Below, in pieces: positions 6,430-7,436 of a stretch of 7,436 bases of DNA. The stretch is from NCBI GenBank assembly GCA_023433465.1, contig JAEZCR010000146.1, positions 1 to 7,436 of the forward strand. Direction: 5' to 3'. Each line of letters opens with the position of its first letter. The first letter of the stretch is position 1. Source of the DNA: Pseudomonadota bacterium. GTDB taxonomy: Bacteria; Pseudomonadota; Gammaproteobacteria; Steroidobacterales; Steroidobacteraceae. The position numbers were made by a program, and so were the translations under genes. Below the pieces are notes generated by a model, which was not told the DNA's origin, ran no database searches, and saw nothing but the letters and a program-made list of their open reading frames with translations.

Positions 6430-6538
6430 TCCGCTCCGCCGGGCGTTGATGCAGTTGGCGCTTTTTCGGCCAAGCCCTAAGGAAAAGGAGCGTAACCGGA
6501 GAGGCGAACGCCGTCGGGGAATTGGAACGGTCGTGGTA
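6430..6538 (-). promoter_or_regulatory. 109-base intergenic region upstream of the GGDEF-EAL gene, with a TTGGC-N9-GCCAA dyad
   Basis: This is the largest gap in the window and the likeliest place for an internal promoter. It is locally less GC-rich than its surroundings. It holds a perfect 5-base inverted repeat, TTGGC (6455-6459) and GCCAA (6469-6473), around an AT-rich 9-base centre. The dyad lies 26 bases upstream of the ATG, where it could be an operator or a weak RNA hairpin. A possible -35-like TTGGCC lies on the coding strand, but I see no convincing -10 box. I also see no clear intrinsic terminator for the envC-like gene, so read-through from it is possible. The GGAG at 6434-6437 serves the downstream ATG. 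Confidence 0.35.
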
Positions 6539-7436
6539 CTACGGCGCGGCTCGGCCGAACCAGGGGCGAGGATCGATGGGCCGCCCGCCTTTGCGGATCT
6601 CGAAATACAGCTCGGGACGTGGCCGTCCACCCGAGTCGCCCATGGTCGCGATCGTGTCCCCCGCGTTCACCCGTTCGCCCACGTCCTTGTAGAGCCGTTC
6701 ATTGTGGCCGTACAAGCTGAGGTACCCGTCCCCGTGATCGATGATGGTCAGGAGGCCAAGCCCCGACAGCCAGTCCGCGTAGACCACGCGGCCGTGATAG
6801 ACCGCGCGGACCGGCGTCCCCTGCGAACCGGCGACCAGCATGCCGTCCCATTTCATGCCGCCGGCGCGGATCTGCCCGTACGAGGCCACGAGCTTGCCGG
6901 CGACCGGCCAGGCGAGCTTGCCGCGCAGCTTCGCGAACGCATCCTTGCTGTCGGTCGGAAACTTGTCGATGCGCTCGAGCGCGCGGCGCAGCTCGCGCAC
7001 CAGTTTCTCCAGGCCGCCCTGCTGCTCCTTCAGGCGCGCGAGTTCCTTCGCGCGGTTCTTCGACTCGGCTTCCAGCGAGGCGAGCGCGCGCCCGCGGCGT
7101 TCGCGCGCGGACTGCAGCCGCGCGACCTCGGCCGACTGGCGCTGCTCGAGCGTGGCGAGTCGCTCTTCCTCTTCCGCGAGCTGCGCATCGAGCGAATTCA
7201 GCTCGTCGATGTGCGCGTTGATCGCCGCGATCTGCTCGGCGCGCGCGCGGCCGAAGTAGCGGTAGTACGCGAGCACGCGCCCGGCCTCGGCCGGGTCGCG
7301 CTGGTTGAGCAGTAGTTTGATCGGCTCCCGCGCGCCGATCATGTGCGCGGCGCGGATCTGGCCGGCGAGCGTGGCGCGGTCGCGCGCCAGCGCCTGGTCT
7401 TCAGCCTTGCGCTGCGCCGCGAGCTCCGCCCGGCGG
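6539..7436 (-). CDS. envC: EnvC-like murein hydrolase activator (degenerate LytM/M23 domain), 5' end outside window
   Basis: The C-terminal 298 residues are visible; the frame stays open to the right edge (an ATG at 7342 is internal), so signal peptide and start are missing. The visible part begins with an alpha-helical coiled coil rich in Ala, Arg, Glu and Leu, containing the EnvC-typical EPIKLLLNQRDPAEAGRVLAYYRYFGRAR segment (coding strand about 7324-7238). A second long helix follows, then a LytM/M23 fold from about 6910 to the TAG at 6539. The zinc-binding residues of active M23 peptidases are gone. The H-x-x-x-D site reads MKWDGM, and the HxH ligands are replaced in RPELYFEIR; only the histidine in YGHN remains. 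E. coli EnvC, also non-catalytic, shows similar losses, with WKGM and PSLYFE as I recall them. EnvC is periplasmic, recruited by FtsEX, and activates the amidases AmiA/AmiB to split septal peptidoglycan. That role is expected here by family. Confidence 0.92.
   Translation of the reverse strand, partial: RRAELAAQRKAEDQALARDRATLAGQIRAAHMIGAREPIKLLLNQRDPAEAGRVLAYYRYFGRARAEQIAAINAHIDELNSLDAQLAEEEERLATLEQRQSAEVARLQSARERRGRALASLEAESKNRAKELARLKEQQGGLEKLVRELRRALERIDKFPTDSKDAFAKLRGKLAWPVAGKLVASYGQIRAGGMKWDGMLVAGSQGTPVRAVYHGRVVYADWLSGLGLLTIIDHGDGYLSLYGHNERLYKDVGERVNAGDTIATMGDSGGRPRPELYFEIRKGGRPIDPRPWFGRAAP

Noticed and set aside
6455..6475. Sigma-54 promoter (GG-N10-GC spacing) upstream of the GGDEF-EAL gene
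   Set aside because: The GG/GC spacing occurs, but the flanking TGGCAC and TTGC consensus bases are absent.
6430..6630. N-terminal extension of the GGDEF-EAL protein to 6630
   Set aside because: The extra residues are Arg/Ser/Pro-rich out-of-frame envC sequence, whereas ATG at 6429 has a GGAG nearby.
6248..7315. 355-codon plus-strand open frame opposite envC and the GGDEF-EAL 5' end
   Set aside because: It spans parts of two well-supported minus-strand genes and shows no recognisable domain.

Overview
This GC-rich window (roughly two thirds G+C by eye) looks chromosomal. It carries seven protein-coding genes, all on the minus strand and all in family-typical form. The EnvC-type murein hydrolase activator, the CtpA-type S41 protease and the GGDEF-EAL protein together suggest a Gram-negative proteobacterium, most likely a high-GC gammaproteobacterium. 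I cannot name a genus. I see no rRNA, tRNA, CRISPR array, transposase or phage module. The many long plus-strand reading frames are antisense shadows of the real genes.

In transcription order (right to left) the layout is as follows. A 5'-truncated envC-like gene (6539-7436) enters from the right edge. A 109-base gap follows, holding a small inverted repeat. Next comes a large cytoplasmic GGDEF-EAL protein (4210-6429), then after 49 bases a periplasmic S41/CtpA-type serine protease (2859-4160). After 7 bases there is a DedA-family membrane protein (2213-2851), then after 37 bases a small SRPBCC/AHSA1-like protein (1711-2175). After 2 bases comes a four-helix 'phage holin family'/YvlD-type membrane protein (1328-1708). 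After 24 bases the last gene encodes an MgtC/SapB-DUF4010 multi-pass membrane protein (56-1303). From the GGDEF-EAL gene leftward the spacing (2 to 49 bases) is that of one operon or two closely coupled ones, and no convincing intrinsic terminator interrupts it.

The common theme is the cell envelope. EnvC activates septal amidases, CtpA-type proteases degrade periplasmic substrates including cell-wall hydrolases in some species, and DedA proteins include undecaprenyl-phosphate flippases. envC and ctpA are neighbours in many proteobacteria. Here a c-di-GMP phosphodiesterase-type gene lies between them, which is the most interesting point of gene order. Its GGDEF domain looks inactive (SGDRF, no I-site) while its EAL domain keeps every expected catalytic residue.

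I found no clearly new system. The observations worth a second look are the envC / GGDEF-EAL / ctpA arrangement, a repeated 9-mer containing the only two TTA codons in the window, a tandem 14-mer spanning the dedA-family stop codon, an imperfect repeat overlapping the final stop codon near the left edge, and the repeated GGF-containing motif in the DUF4010 protein.
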